Part shown: piece by piece, positions 18,747 to 27,866 of the stretch | How the letters are laid out: each line of letters opens with the position of its first letter | Position numbering within the stretch: the stretch's first letter is position 1 | Assembly (NCBI GenBank): GCA_027064005.1 | Contig: JAMOQM010000052.1 | Location: 1-51,357, forward strand | Direction of reading: 5' to 3' | Length of the DNA stretch: 51,357 nucleotides | From: Candidatus Cloacimonadota bacterium | GTDB taxonomy: Bacteria > Cloacimonadota > Cloacimonadia > Cloacimonadales > JAMOQM01 | Position numbers and translations under genes: made by a program | Notes under the pieces: generated by a model | Seen by the model: the letters and a program-made list of their open reading frames with translations, nothing else | Database searches by the model: none | Told to the model about the DNA's origin: nothing

Positions 18747-19037
18747 ATGTCTTTTAAGAAAGCCGGTAATATTTTCCACAGTCTTTTATTTAGATTGGCA
18801 GGTGCAAAATATAGAGATTTTGTCAGACTGGTTTTAGTTTGGGAAGATGTTGTTGGCCATCTTTTAGCTGAGAAAGCAAAAATATATAAGGTTGATGGAA
18901 ACGTTGTTTTTGTCAAAGTTGATAATAATATCTGGATGCAAGAATTAGTTTTGCTAAAACCGGAAATTAAAAAAAAATTAGAAAGACAATCCGGAATAAA
19001 AATTAAAGAGATTGTCTTTTTTATAAAAAATAATTAA
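18747..19037 (+). CDS. DciA-like DUF721 protein
   Basis: 96 aa. The pattern LVLVWEDVVGHLLAEKAKIY, then VDGNVVFVKVDNNIWMQEL, then LLKPEIKKKLERQSG, is that of the DUF721 (DciA) domain. This small KH-like domain loads or operates the replicative helicase DnaB in most bacteria that lack DnaC. It has only the core domain, without a long tail. Replication genes are not adjacent; rpe follows after 9 bases. Confidence 0.8.
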   Translation: MSFKKAGNIFHSLLFRLAGAKYRDFVRLVLVWEDVVGHLLAEKAKIYKVDGNVVFVKVDNNIWMQELVLLKPEIKKKLERQSGIKIKEIVFFIKNN

Positions 19038-19046
19038 GAGTATAAT

Positions 19047-19685
19047 ATGAAAATAGCCCCTTCAATTTTATCATCTAATTTTGTTAGACTTGAAGAAGAG
19101 ATAAAGAAAATTGAAAAAGACGGAGCAGATATTGTTCACTTAGATGTGATGGACGGTCATTTTGTGCCTAATTTAACATTTGGGATGCCGGTTATAAAAC
19201 AAATACGTAAAATAACAAAACTTCCTTTAGATGTCCATTTAATGGTGCAAAATCCTGAAAATTACATAAATGATTTAGCTCAAATCGGAGTAGAATATGT
19301 TTCTGTTCATCAAGAATCGTCTGTTCATCTTCACAGATTAGTTACCGAAATTAAATCAAAAAATATCAAAGCAGGTGTTGCTTTAAATCCAAGTACGCCA
19401 GTTGAGATGCTTTATCCTATTCTAAAAGATATGGATTTTGTTCTTTTGATGAGTGTTAATCCCGGTTTTGGCGGACAATCTTTTCTTCCTTTAGTGTATG
19501 ATAAAATGGATAAATTACAGAAAAAGATTAATGAATATAATCTTTCTTTGGAAATTGAAATTGATGGTGGAGTTAATTCTGAAAATGCTCCCATTTTGGG
19601 AAAACATGGTGCCGACATTTTAGTTGCCGGTTCTTATGTTTTTAAAAGTGGTGATTATTCGCAAGCGATAAGGAGTTTAAAATAA
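19047..19685 (+). CDS. rpe: Ribulose-phosphate 3-epimerase
   Basis: 212 aa TIM barrel interconverting ribulose 5-phosphate and xylulose 5-phosphate in the pentose phosphate pathway. Motifs: KIAPSILSSNFVRLEEE, HLDVMDGHFVPNLTFGMPV (metal His and Asp), LDVHLMVQNPE, LLMSVNPGFGGQSF and EIDGGVN. The stop overlaps the ffh start by one base (TAATG). Confidence 0.96.
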   Translation: MKIAPSILSSNFVRLEEEIKKIEKDGADIVHLDVMDGHFVPNLTFGMPVIKQIRKITKLPLDVHLMVQNPENYINDLAQIGVEYVSVHQESSVHLHRLVTEIKSKNIKAGVALNPSTPVEMLYPILKDMDFVLLMSVNPGFGGQSFLPLVYDKMDKLQKKINEYNLSLEIEIDGGVNSENAPILGKHGADILVAGSYVFKSGDYSQAIRSLK

Positions 19686-21010
19686 TGTTTGGAGAACTTA
19701 CAGATCGTCTTGACGATGTCTTTAGGAAACTTAAAGGTCACGGTACTTTAACAGAAAAGAATATCAAAGATTCTTTGAGAGAAATTCGAAGAGCTTTGTT
19801 GGAAGCGGATGTTAATTTTAAAATCGTAAAAAAATTTATTAAAGATGTTGAAGCTAAAGCAATCGGTGTTGAGGTTTTAAAATCTCTCCAACCCGGTCAT
19901 CAAGTTGTAAAAATTGTTCATGAAGAATTAATTAAATTGATGGGCGATAATCAACTGAAAATTAGATTATACGATAATAAAATTACAAAAATAATGATGG
20001 TTGGATTGCAAGGCTCCGGTAAAACAACAACCTGTTCCAAATTGGCTAATTATTTTCGCAAGAAAAGTAATGCCAAGCCTGTAATGGTTGCTTGTGATGT
20101 TTATCGCCCGGCTGCTATTCATCAACTTCAAGTTCTTGGAAAAGGTCTCAATGTCCCGGTAATCTCTGATGAAAGTACTAAAGATGTAATAAAAATTGCT
20201 GATTCCGCAATGAAATATGCTGACAAAAATATGCTTAATTTGGCTATTTTTGATACTGCCGGACGTTTGCAAATTGATAAAGAAATGATGAAAGAAGTTA
20301 GAGATTTGAAAAAATTTCTCAAACCTGATTTTATCTTTTTTGTTGCAGATGCAATGACCGGTCAGGAAGCTGTTAATGTTGCGAAAGAATTTAACGAGCA
20401 ATTGGAAATTTCCGGAGTTATTTTAACTAAAATGGATGGTGATGCTCGTGGTGGTGCTGCCTTATCAATTAAAGCGGTTACAGACAAACCAATCAGTTTT
20501 ATCGGTACCGGAGAAAATCCAAACGATATTGAAGAATTTTATCCTGATAGAATGGCTTCTCGAATTCTCGGAATGGGCGATATTCTCTCATTTATCGAAA
20601 AAGCTGAAGAAACAATTGATGCAAAAAAAGCAGAAAAATTAGCAGAAAGATTAAAGAAAAACAAATTTACTTTTTCTGATTTTTTAGACCAATTACACCA
20701 AATTCAAAAGATGGGACCTTTAGAACAAATTATGGGAATGATTCCCGGAATGAACACAAAAGCATTAAAAGATGTTAAAGTGGATCCTAAAGAAATCAAA
20801 CATATTGAAGCTATAATTTACTCTATGACTTTGAGGGAAAGAGAAAAACCTGAATTAATTAATGGACAACGAAGATTGCGAATTTCCAAAGGAAGTGGTA
20901 CTTCGGTTCAAGAAGTAAACAGGTTACTAAAACAGTTTTCTCAAATGAAAAAGATGATGAAAAAATTTAATAATCCGAAAATGTTAAAAAGAATGTATAG
21001 GTCAAGATAA
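19685..21010 (+). CDS. ffh: Signal recognition particle protein Ffh
   Basis: 441 aa. N domain (1-90), SRP GTPase G domain (G1 GLQGSGKTTTCSKLANY, DVYRPAAIHQL, G3 DTAGRLQID, G4 TKMDGDARGG) and methionine-rich M domain (about 300-441, with IPGM and RRLRISKGSGTSVQEVNRLL) that binds 4.5S RNA and signal sequences. Full length with all GTPase motifs intact. It handles the exported and membrane proteins encoded around it. The ffh-rpsP order is a common conserved neighbourhood. Confidence 0.97.
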   Translation: MFGELTDRLDDVFRKLKGHGTLTEKNIKDSLREIRRALLEADVNFKIVKKFIKDVEAKAIGVEVLKSLQPGHQVVKIVHEELIKLMGDNQLKIRLYDNKITKIMMVGLQGSGKTTTCSKLANYFRKKSNAKPVMVACDVYRPAAIHQLQVLGKGLNVPVISDESTKDVIKIADSAMKYADKNMLNLAIFDTAGRLQIDKEMMKEVRDLKKFLKPDFIFFVADAMTGQEAVNVAKEFNEQLEISGVILTKMDGDARGGAALSIKAVTDKPISFIGTGENPNDIEEFYPDRMASRILGMGDILSFIEKAEETIDAKKAEKLAERLKKNKFTFSDFLDQLHQIQKMGPLEQIMGMIPGMNTKALKDVKVDPKEIKHIEAIIYSMTLREREKPELINGQRRLRISKGSGTSVQEVNRLLKQFSQMKKMMKKFNNPKMLKRMYRSR

Positions 21011-21018
21011 AATAAAAC

Positions 21019-21045
21019 TTGACGATAAACATCGCTTTTTATGAC
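21019..21045 (+). promoter_or_regulatory. Possible promoter for the rpsP operon
   Basis: The 75-base gap between ffh and rpsP contains TTGACG (21019-21024) and TATGAC (21040-21045). The 15-base spacer is short and the -10 match is weak, so this is only a candidate. A second AT-rich -10-like stretch (TATTTAATA) follows at about 21053. Confidence 0.25.
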
Positions 21046-21085
21046 TTTCAAATATTTAATACAAAAATAAAAAAAAGGAGATAAA

Positions 21086-21391
21086 ATGGTCAAATTAAGA
21101 CTAAGAAGAATGGGTGCAATCGATAAACCGTTTTATCGTATTGTAGCAGTTGATTCAAGATTAAAAAGAGATGGAAAATACCTTGAATCTGTTGGCTATT
21201 ACGATCCGAAGACAAATCCATTAACTTTAAAAGTTGATACAGATAAAGTTATTAAATGGTTACAAGTTGGTGCACAACCAACAGATACAGTTCGTTCTTT
21301 ATTTAGAAAAGCAGGTGTCCTTGAAATATGGCACAAAATGCGTTATGTAAAGACAGAAGAAAATCAAGCTGAAACAGTAAAAGAAGCTTAA
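21086..21391 (+). CDS. rpsP: Small ribosomal subunit protein bS16
   Basis: 101 aa. Family motif [20 protein letters not shown] at the start, then [20 protein letters not shown] and [18 protein letters not shown] precedes the ATG by 6 bases. First gene of the conserved rpsP-khpA-rimM-trmD-rplS operon for ribosome assembly and tRNA modification. Confidence 0.97.
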   Translation: MVKLRLRRMGAIDKPFYRIVAVDSRLKRDGKYLESVGYYDPKTNPLTLKVDTDKVIKWLQVGAQPTDTVRSLFRKAGVLEIWHKMRYVKTEENQAETVKEA

Positions 21392-21408
21392 TTCTCAGAG
21401 GAGAAATA

Positions 21409-21639
21409 GTGAAAGACCTGGTAGAATTTATAGTAAAAGCGCTGGTTGATGATCCTGACAAAGTTGATATAACTGAGGTTGATGGTGAAAAAACTACGAC
21501 TTTTAAACTTAAAGTTGCGAAAGAAGATATTGGTAAAATAATTGGGAAAAGAGGTAGAACAGTTGGTTCAATACGAACTATTTTAAATGCTGTTTCTACA
21601 AAAAACGGGAAGCGAGCGGAATTAGAAATAGTTGAGTAA
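21409..21639 (+). CDS. khpA: KH-domain RNA-binding protein KhpA
   Basis: 76 aa, GTG start with GAGGAG 6 bases upstream. A single KH domain with the invariant loop [18 protein letters not shown]. KhpA usually acts with KhpB as a small-RNA/mRNA chaperone linked to cell elongation. KhpB is not in the window. The stop overlaps the rimM ATG by one base. Confidence 0.95.
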   Translation: MKDLVEFIVKALVDDPDKVDITEVDGEKTTTFKLKVAKEDIGKIIGKRGRTVGSIRTILNAVSTKNGKRAELEIVE

Positions 21640-22148
21640 TGAAAGTAACCGATTTGATTCCTATTGGTAGTTTAAGTGCTGTTTTAAATAGTAACGATTT
21701 GGTCTCTTTCAAACCAAATCGTAATTTTATTGATGAATTTTTGGACATTTCAGATGTCTTTGTGGTCTTTACAGATGATAGAGTGAGATATTTAACTATT
21801 GAGCAGGTTTTGAATAAGAACAACAAAATTCTGCTCAAATTTATTGAAGATGAAGTCTTCGATGAAATAGCTGAATCAACCGGTGTAAAACTGATGCTTG
21901 ACCCGGAAACCGCTTCAAAGTATGATTATGATTTTTTTAATTATGAAGGAATGAAAGTCGTTTTTGAAGATAAAACTTTCGGGAAAGTTGTGGATAGTTT
22001 CTACAATTCTCAATATATGATTTTTAATGCGGTTGATGGGAATGGTAATGAAATTATGATTCCGAATGTTGAAGCTTATATTTCGAAGATTGATTTTGAA
22101 AATAGAGTTATTTATACAAACTCAGTTGATCTTTTAAAAGATATATGA
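21639..22148 (+). CDS. rimM: Ribosome maturation factor RimM
   Basis: 169 aa. N-terminal RimM beta barrel (about 1-80) plus PRC-barrel-like C domain (about 90-165: YDYDFFNYEGMKVVFEDKTF, IPNVEAYISKIDFENR). The N-terminal half is divergent from the usual RimM sequence, but length and position between khpA and trmD make the call firm. It assists 30S head assembly through S19. It overlaps trmD by 4 bases. Confidence 0.88.
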   Translation: MKVTDLIPIGSLSAVLNSNDLVSFKPNRNFIDEFLDISDVFVVFTDDRVRYLTIEQVLNKNNKILLKFIEDEVFDEIAESTGVKLMLDPETASKYDYDFFNYEGMKVVFEDKTFGKVVDSFYNSQYMIFNAVDGNGNEIMIPNVEAYISKIDFENRVIYTNSVDLLKDI

Positions 22149-22822
22149 TAATAGATGTGTTAACGTTGTTTCCGAATATGTTCTCATCAGTTTTGAATGA
22201 AAGCATTGTTAGGAGAGCCTTAAAAATGAATGCGGTTGAAATAAACATTACAGATATTCGTGATTTTACTTTCAACAAAAATCGTCAGGTCGATGATTAT
22301 CCTTATGGCGGTGGAGCGGGAATGGTTATTAAAGCCGAACCTATTTCCTTAGCACTGGATTTTGTTTTGAAGGCAGAAAAACCGCCTGTAATTTATTTTA
22401 CCCCTCAAGGTAGATTATTGAAGCAGAAGGTTGTGCGTGAGTATTCAAAGGAGGAAAGAATTGTTCTTCTTTGTGGACACTATAAAGAGATTGATCAAAG
22501 GATTAGAGATATCTACGTTACGGATGAAATATCGGTCGGAGATTATGTTCTTTCCGGTGGAGAAATTCCGGCAATGATGATGATAGACGCTTTAGCAAGA
22601 CTTCAAGAAAATGTCTTGAGCGATATTGAATCAGCATTAACGGATTCTCATAATTCAAATCTTTTGGGTTGTCCGCATTATACTCGTCCTAACAATTTTA
22701 AAGGAAATTTTGTGCCTGCTGTTTTGATATCGGGAAATCACAAAAAAATTGCTGAGTGGAGAAATAAAAAAGCTATGGAATTAACAAAAAAAAGAAGACC
22801 GGACTTATTAAAAGATGAGTAA
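22145..22822 (+). CDS. trmD: tRNA (guanine-N1)-methyltransferase
   Basis: 225 aa SPOUT enzyme making m1G37. Hallmarks are IDVLTLFPNMF, DDYPYGGGAGMVI, LLCGHYKEIDQRI and the trefoil-knot SAM site SVGDYVLSGGEIPAMMMIDA, plus HYTRPNNFKG. It overlaps rimM (4 bases) and the following methyltransferase (8 bases). Confidence 0.97.
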   Translation: MIIDVLTLFPNMFSSVLNESIVRRALKMNAVEINITDIRDFTFNKNRQVDDYPYGGGAGMVIKAEPISLALDFVLKAEKPPVIYFTPQGRLLKQKVVREYSKEERIVLLCGHYKEIDQRIRDIYVTDEISVGDYVLSGGEIPAMMMIDALARLQENVLSDIESALTDSHNSNLLGCPHYTRPNNFKGNFVPAVLISGNHKKIAEWRNKKAMELTKKRRPDLLKDE

Positions 22823-23426
22823 TTCATTATATCTTGGTTTGGTACATTACCCTGTTTATAATAGGAAAAATGAGATTGTTACAACTTCAATTACTAATCT
22901 TGATTTGCATGATATTGCCAGAAGTTGTAAAACTTATGGAGTTAAGACTTTTTTTTGTATTAATCCTTTGGAAAGTCAAAATATTTTGATGTCGAAGATT
23001 AAAGATTTTTGGCAAACAGATGCAGCTTTGAAATTTAATAGTGACCGAGTGGAAGCTTTTAAAATTCTGCAATATTCGAAAGCAATTGAAGACGCAAAAA
23101 AAATGATAATGAATCAGGAAGGATATGATCCGATTGTTGTTACAACAACAGCTATGGTCGTTGATAATCAAATAGCAGTAAATGATCTTGTTGAAATACA
23201 AGAAAACATAAATCGCCCAATACTTTTACTTTTTGGTACCGGTGGCGGGTTGGTAAAAGATATACATGATTCTGTAGATTATACTCTTCTGCCTTTAAAT
23301 GGTGTAGATAATTATAACCATTTAACTGTAAGAAGTGCCGTAGCCATATATTTGGATCGTTTTTCTTCTGAAAAATATAGGAGGAATTATGGATATAGTT
23401 CAAGTGTTAGGAAAGGAAAATCTTAG
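22815..23426 (+). CDS. TrmD-associated knotted RNA methyltransferase (PF09936-type)
   Basis: 203 aa. [20 protein letters not shown] and [19 protein letters not shown] at the N-terminus, and [11 protein letters not shown] with [20 protein letters not shown] at the C-terminus, form a SPOUT-like SAM-binding knot. This matches the SAM-dependent RNA methyltransferase family found between trmD and rplS in several deep-branching phyla. The RNA target is unknown to me. Its last 38 bases overlap rplS, including the rplS ribosome site, so the last ~12 residues are constrained by that gene. Confidence 0.88.
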   Translation: MSNSLYLGLVHYPVYNRKNEIVTTSITNLDLHDIARSCKTYGVKTFFCINPLESQNILMSKIKDFWQTDAALKFNSDRVEAFKILQYSKAIEDAKKMIMNQEGYDPIVVTTTAMVVDNQIAVNDLVEIQENINRPILLLFGTGGGLVKDIHDSVDYTLLPLNGVDNYNHLTVRSAVAIYLDRFSSEKYRRNYGYSSSVRKGKS

Positions 23427-23736
23427 AACGGATTTACCAGATTATAAAGTTGGTGATACTGTAAAAGTTCACTACAAAATTAAAGAAGGGAATAAAGAAA
23501 GAATTCAAATCTTTCAAGGAATTGTAATTCAAAAACGCGGTGCCGGAATTTCCCAGACATTTACAGTTAGAAAAATTAGTAATGGTGTTGGTGTTGAAAG
23601 AATCTATCCTCAACATTCTCCACTTATCGCTAAACTTGAAGTCGTAAGATTTGGACGCGTTAGAAGAGCTAAATTATTTTATCTTAGAAAAGTTAAAGGT
23701 AAAGCAGCTCGCGTTAAAGAAAAAAGAAAATATTAG
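23389..23736 (+). CDS. rplS: Large ribosomal subunit protein bL19
   Basis: 115 aa, standard length. Motifs: [39 protein letters not shown] and [20 protein letters not shown], then [16 protein letters not shown] ends 5 bases before the ATG. Last gene of the operon; a strong terminator lies 7 bases after the stop. Confidence 0.97.
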   Translation: MDIVQVLGKENLRTDLPDYKVGDTVKVHYKIKEGNKERIQIFQGIVIQKRGAGISQTFTVRKISNGVGVERIYPQHSPLIAKLEVVRFGRVRRAKLFYLRKVKGKAARVKEKRKY

Positions 23737-23743
23737 TATAATC

Positions 23744-23767
23744 GGGAGTCATAAGACTCCCTTTTTT
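23744..23767 (+). terminator. Terminator of the rpsP-rplS operon
   Basis: GGGAGTC (23744-23750), loop ATAA, GACTCCC (23755-23761), then six T. A perfect 7-bp stem with a T-tract; a textbook intrinsic terminator. Confidence 0.93.
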
Positions 23768-23773
23768 ATTTTT

Positions 23774-24226
23774 ATGTTTATAGATTATTTGGATTCAGTT
23801 GTCGGTAAAATTAAAATTTCCGCTGATGAAAATTATCTAAATGAAATTCAATTTGTAGATTCCCAAAATTCTAAAATAAATTGCAATAAAATTACCGACG
23901 AAGCCAAAAGACAATTAACAGCCTATTTTCAACGAAAAATTATCGAATTCAATCTTCCTCTAAAACTGATAGGAACGGAATTCCAAAAAAAAACTTGGAA
24001 AGAAATTGCCAGGATTCCTTTTGGGAAAGTTCGTACTTACGGTCAAATTGCCATTTCTCTCGGAAATAAATATTATTCTCGTGCTGTGGGAAATGCAGCC
24101 GGTAAAAATAAATTTCCGATAATAATTCCTTGTCATCGTGTTGTCGCAAATTCACACATCGGAGGATTTTCTTCCGGAGTTGATAAAAAGATTATTTTAT
24201 TAAAATTTGAAAAATATATAAAGTGA
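23774..24226 (+). CDS. ogt: Methylated-DNA-protein-cysteine methyltransferase
   Basis: 150 aa. Suicide repair of O6-methylguanine. The acceptor is Cys120 in PCHRV, preceded by FGKVRTYGQIA and followed by the GGFSSG turn; all match the Ogt/AGT active-site domain. I choose the ATG at 23774 because upstream codons in frame run through the rplS terminator. That leaves only 6 bases between the T-tract and the start and no clear ribosome site, so initiation is probably weak or relies on read-through transcripts. Confidence 0.93.
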   Translation: MFIDYLDSVVGKIKISADENYLNEIQFVDSQNSKINCNKITDEAKRQLTAYFQRKIIEFNLPLKLIGTEFQKKTWKEIARIPFGKVRTYGQIAISLGNKYYSRAVGNAAGKNKFPIIIPCHRVVANSHIGGFSSGVDKKIILLKFEKYIK

Positions 24227-24233
24227 GGTTAAA

Positions 24234-25163
24234 ATGAAATATTTATTTGGTCCTGTTCCTTCTCGAAGATTAGGAATTTCACTTGGTGTAGATTTAGTGC
24301 CATTAAAAGTGTGTACACTAAATTGTGTTTATTGTGAGGTTGGACGCACAACAACTCTTACAACTGAAAGAAAAGAATATGTCCCAATTGATGATGTTAT
24401 TGCTGAATTGGATGAATATCTTTCTGAAAATCACGTATTGGATTATGTTACTTTTTCCGGTCAGGGAGAACCAACTCTTAACAGCGGAATTGGGAAGATA
24501 ATTAAATTTGTTAAAGAAAAATATCCTCAATATAAATTGGCTTTAATTACAAACGGTACTTTATTTTATGATGAAAAATTGCGTAAAGAAGTGCTGGATG
24601 TTGATATGATTTTACCATCTTTAGATGCTGTAATAAAGAATTCTTTTATCAAAGTAGATCGACCTTCCCCAAATCTTAAATTAGATAAGATTATAGGTGG
24701 TTTGATTTCTTTGCGTCAGGAATTTAAAGGTCAAATTTATTTGGAAGTCTTTATTGTGCCGGGCTTGAATGATTCTGAAAAAGATATTAAAGCTTTGAAA
24801 GAAAATATTGAGAAGATTAATCCGGATTTGGTTCAGTTAAATACTTTGGATAGACCGGGAACAGAATCTTGGGTGATGGCGGAATCTATTGATACTTTGA
24901 AAAAAATTGCGGAAGAATTGTCTCCAATCAAAGTTGACATTATCTCAAAATATCATGCTCGTACTGAGATTGAAAGCTATGATAAAAACATAGAAGAATT
25001 TATTTTGAAAACAATTCAACGCCGACCCTGCACAGATATTGATTTGAAAGATATCCTAAATATCCATATAAATGAAATAAATAAATATCTCTCTCAAATG
25101 TTAGATGATGGGAAAATTATTGCTGAAGAAAGCGAAAGAGGAACTTTTTTTAGAATAAAATAA
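24234..25163 (+). CDS. Radical SAM protein (COG0731-like)
   Basis: 309 aa. A CxxxCxxC cluster at Cys27, Cys31 and Cys34 (CTLNCVYCEVGRTT) binds the 4Fe-4S/SAM centre; GPVPSRRLGISLGVDLVPLK before it and TFSGQGEPTLN and NGTLF after it are typical of the COG0731 group. The last ~60 residues look like a winged helix (CTDIDLKDILNIHINEINKY and on). The family is often annotated as Fe-S oxidoreductase or wybutosine-like, but the substrate in bacteria is unknown. GAGG precedes the ATG. It lies 7 bases after ogt. Confidence 0.88.
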   Translation: MKYLFGPVPSRRLGISLGVDLVPLKVCTLNCVYCEVGRTTTLTTERKEYVPIDDVIAELDEYLSENHVLDYVTFSGQGEPTLNSGIGKIIKFVKEKYPQYKLALITNGTLFYDEKLRKEVLDVDMILPSLDAVIKNSFIKVDRPSPNLKLDKIIGGLISLRQEFKGQIYLEVFIVPGLNDSEKDIKALKENIEKINPDLVQLNTLDRPGTESWVMAESIDTLKKIAEELSPIKVDIISKYHARTEIESYDKNIEEFILKTIQRRPCTDIDLKDILNIHINEINKYLSQMLDDGKIIAEESERGTFFRIK

Positions 25164-25175
25164 AAAGAGGTAATA

Positions 25176-25931
25176 ATGATTAAAATCAAAACTAAAGATG
25201 AAATAAAAAAAATGAGACGGGTTGGAAAACTTGCATCGCACCTGTTAGATTATATAACCCCATTTGTCAAAGAAGGCGTTTCGACCCAATATTTGAACGA
25301 TCTTTGCGAAGAATTTGCTCAAAAAAATAATGCTATTTCCGCACCGCTAAATTATGAAGGATTCCCGAAAAGTATTTGTACTTCCATAGATAATGTTGTT
25401 TGTCACGGTATCCCTTCAAAAGATGATATTCTTAAGGATGGACAGATAGTTAATATTGATGTAACTCTTATCTTGGATGGATATCATGGTGATACTTCCA
25501 GAACTTTTCTAATTGGAAATGTTTCCGAAGATGTGAGAAATTTAGTAGATAGAACTGAAAAAGCGATGTATAAAGGTATTAATGCCATTAAACCGGGAAA
25601 ATATCTTTATGAAGTTGGGAAAGCTATCGAAAAATATATTTCAAAATTCGGTTATTCAATTGTACGCGATTATGGTGGTCATGGAATCGGAAAAGAATTT
25701 CATGAAGAACCTCAAGTTTATCATAATTATACCAGAGAAAACAAAATTCTTTTAAAAGAAGGAATGATTTTTACTGTTGAACCAATGATAAATATGGGTA
25801 AATCTTATAAAGTTGTTACATCTCCAATCGATGGCTGGACTGTTACCACAAAAGATAATAGCGTTAGTGCACAATTTGAACATACTGTTCTGGTAACAGC
25901 TAAAGGTGCCGAAATTTTAACCAAAAGTTAA
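25176..25931 (+). CDS. map: Methionine aminopeptidase, type I
   Basis: 251 aa. Removes initiator Met. Metal-binding residues lie in NIDVTLILDGYHGDTSRTF (two Asp), GHGIGKEFHEEP (His), FTVEPMIN (Glu) and AQFEHTVLVT (Glu). Length fits type Ia without an extra zinc-finger domain. AAAGAGG precedes the ATG. It lies 12 bases after the radical SAM gene. Confidence 0.97.
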   Translation: MIKIKTKDEIKKMRRVGKLASHLLDYITPFVKEGVSTQYLNDLCEEFAQKNNAISAPLNYEGFPKSICTSIDNVVCHGIPSKDDILKDGQIVNIDVTLILDGYHGDTSRTFLIGNVSEDVRNLVDRTEKAMYKGINAIKPGKYLYEVGKAIEKYISKFGYSIVRDYGGHGIGKEFHEEPQVYHNYTRENKILLKEGMIFTVEPMINMGKSYKVVTSPIDGWTVTTKDNSVSAQFEHTVLVTAKGAEILTKS

Positions 25932-25943
25932 GGAGTTATTGGA

Positions 25944-27401
25944 ATGAAATACGATGATATTTCGTTAGATAATTTGGATGAATTTTTTCCTGAAAATTTT
26001 ACTGATGAAGAAAAATCAGAAGCAAAAACAATATTTTTGAAAAAGATTTCTTTGGAAGCTCATAAGTTTTATAAAGGTAAAATTCAAGTAGTCCCAAAAG
26101 CCGGTGTTTATGGATTTAATTGGTTTAATGTTTGGTACACTCCGGGCGTTTCTAAAATTTCCACTTCAATTAGGGACAATAATCTTCTTTCTTATGAAAC
26201 AACTAATCGCGGAAATTCTGTGGCTGTGGTAAGTGATTCCACTCGTGTTTTAGGTGATGGTGATGTAACGCCTGCCGGAGGAATGGGAGTGATGGAAGGG
26301 AAAGCTTTTTTAATGAAATATCTGGGTGGAATTGATGCAATTCCGCTTTGTATTAATTCTAAAGATAAAAAAGGAAATCCTCAACCTCAAAAAATCATTG
26401 ATTTTGTAAATATGGTTTCACCTAGTTTTGGGGCGGTTAATTTGGAAGATATTTCTCAACCGAATTGTTATCGGGTTCTCGATGATTTACGGGAGAATTG
26501 CGAAATTCCGGTCTGGCATGATGATGCTCAAGGTACTGCCTGTGTAATTTTAGCCGGATTGATAAATGCAGTTAAGTTGGCTGGCAAAACTTTGGGTTCG
26601 ATAAAATTGGTGATGATGGGAGCCGGTGCGGCAAATTCTACAATTGCCGGGATTTGTATCAAAGCTGGTGTAAATCCGAAAAATATCATAATGTTCGATA
26701 AAGACGGTTCGTTGAATTCTGATCGAAAAGATTATGAAGAAAACGAAAAATATTATCATCAATGGGAATTGTGCCGAACAACTAATCCAAATAAAATTAA
26801 TAATATTGAAGATGCTTTCAAAAATGCCGACGCAGTTATTGCTTTATCAAAACCGGGACCGGATACAATTAAACCGAGTTGGATAAGTATGATGAATGAA
26901 AAATCTATCGTCTTTTCCTGTGCAAATCCCGTACCTGAAATTTATCCTTTCGCTGCTAAAAAAGCGGGAGCATTTATTGTAGGAACCGGACGGGGAGATT
27001 TCCCAAATCAAGTGAATAATTCTATAGGTTTTCCGGGGATATTAAAAGGTACTTTGATTGTTAGATCTTCCAAAATAACCGATAATATGGCAATTGCCGC
27101 CGCTAAAGCTCTTGCTGAATTTGCAGAAAATAGAGGGATAAATCCGGATAATATTGTTCCTAAAATGCAAGAGAGGGATGTTTTCCCGTTTGTTGCGTCA
27201 AAAGTAGGTGTTCAAGCAATTAATGATGGCGTAGCCAATCTTATTAAGTCTGAGAAAGAAATCTATTTAGAAGCTGAAAATGATATTAAAAAATCCTTGG
27301 AACTAATTGAGATGATGACGGATAATAATTTAATTAAAAAACCTCCGATTTCATTGATAAAAGAAACCATTGATTGGACGATAAAAATGATAAAAAAATA
27401 G
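25944..27401 (+). CDS. Malic enzyme, oxaloacetate-decarboxylating
   Basis: 485 aa. Converts malate to pyruvate and CO2 with NAD(P). The malic N-domain shows VWYTPGVSKIS, VAVVSDSTRVLGDGDVTPAG and the metal site NLEDISQPNCYRVLDDLR with PVWHDDAQGTACV. The NAD-binding domain has VMMGAGAANSTIAGICI and VFSCANPVPEIYP. It is of the short prokaryotic type without the phosphotransacetylase-like domain. AAGGAG precedes the ATG. A terminator follows at once, ending this gene string. Confidence 0.94.
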   Translation: MKYDDISLDNLDEFFPENFTDEEKSEAKTIFLKKISLEAHKFYKGKIQVVPKAGVYGFNWFNVWYTPGVSKISTSIRDNNLLSYETTNRGNSVAVVSDSTRVLGDGDVTPAGGMGVMEGKAFLMKYLGGIDAIPLCINSKDKKGNPQPQKIIDFVNMVSPSFGAVNLEDISQPNCYRVLDDLRENCEIPVWHDDAQGTACVILAGLINAVKLAGKTLGSIKLVMMGAGAANSTIAGICIKAGVNPKNIIMFDKDGSLNSDRKDYEENEKYYHQWELCRTTNPNKINNIEDAFKNADAVIALSKPGPDTIKPSWISMMNEKSIVFSCANPVPEIYPFAAKKAGAFIVGTGRGDFPNQVNNSIGFPGILKGTLIVRSSKITDNMAIAAAKALAEFAENRGINPDNIVPKMQERDVFPFVASKVGVQAINDGVANLIKSEKEIYLEAENDIKKSLELIEMMTDNNLIKKPPISLIKETIDWTIKMIKK

Positions 27402-27425
27402 CCTGCATAAAAACAGGCTTTTTTT
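27400..27425 (+). terminator. Terminator after malic enzyme
   Basis: AGCCTG (27400-27405, overlapping the stop codon), 8-base loop, CAGGCT (27414-27419), then T6. A clear intrinsic terminator at a convergent gene boundary. Confidence 0.9.
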
Positions 27426-27454
27426 GAATTAAATTGATCTCTCGTTAAAGAAAT

Positions 27455-27730
27455 CTATTCATCGGCTAATTCGAAATCTTCGACTTTAACTCCATCGATA
27501 TAAAGGAGTTTTGGATTTGAAGGCATTCCCGGTTTTTGGATTTTTTCCGAATCATTTTCTTCAACCATTCGCCAAATTTCCCACTGATCTTCATCTCCAT
27601 CTACGCAAAAACTTACATTTTTCTTTACAAAATCATCAATAATAAATTGAATTTGCGGTAAAGGTTCTGCTTTTGTAACAGGGATACAAAAGTCTTTTTT
27701 ATGATAAACATATTTCTGTTTACTGCTCAT
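27455..27730 (-). CDS. Hypothetical acidic small protein
   Basis: 91 aa from the ATG at 27730, which has a strong AGGAGG site; a longer frame from 27769 would swallow that site. The protein is acidic, with YHKKDFCIPVTKAEPLPQI near the start, two Cys (about residues 14 and 41) and a DGDEDQWEIWRMVEEND segment. No signal peptide or membrane span. No family recognised. It stands alone between the malic enzyme terminator and the SDR gene. Confidence 0.7.
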   Translation of the reverse strand: MSSKQKYVYHKKDFCIPVTKAEPLPQIQFIIDDFVKKNVSFCVDGDEDQWEIWRMVEENDSEKIQKPGMPSNPKLLYIDGVKVEDFELADE

Positions 27731-27866
27731 TTTTCCTCCTAAATTATTAAGTTTAATTTGATTTATCATTTATCAGTGTCAATAAAAAAAACGATTATTT
27801 TGAAAATAAATTTGTAACTTATTGAAAAACAGTAAAATATGATACAGGTATAATCTTTGATACAAT

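Noticed and set aside
19967-20401. 144-codon minus-strand frame inside ffh
   Set aside because: It is the shadow of conserved Ffh GTPase codons.
23651-23773. N-terminal extension of Ogt
   Set aside because: The frame runs through rplS and its terminator; the residues are not Ogt-like.
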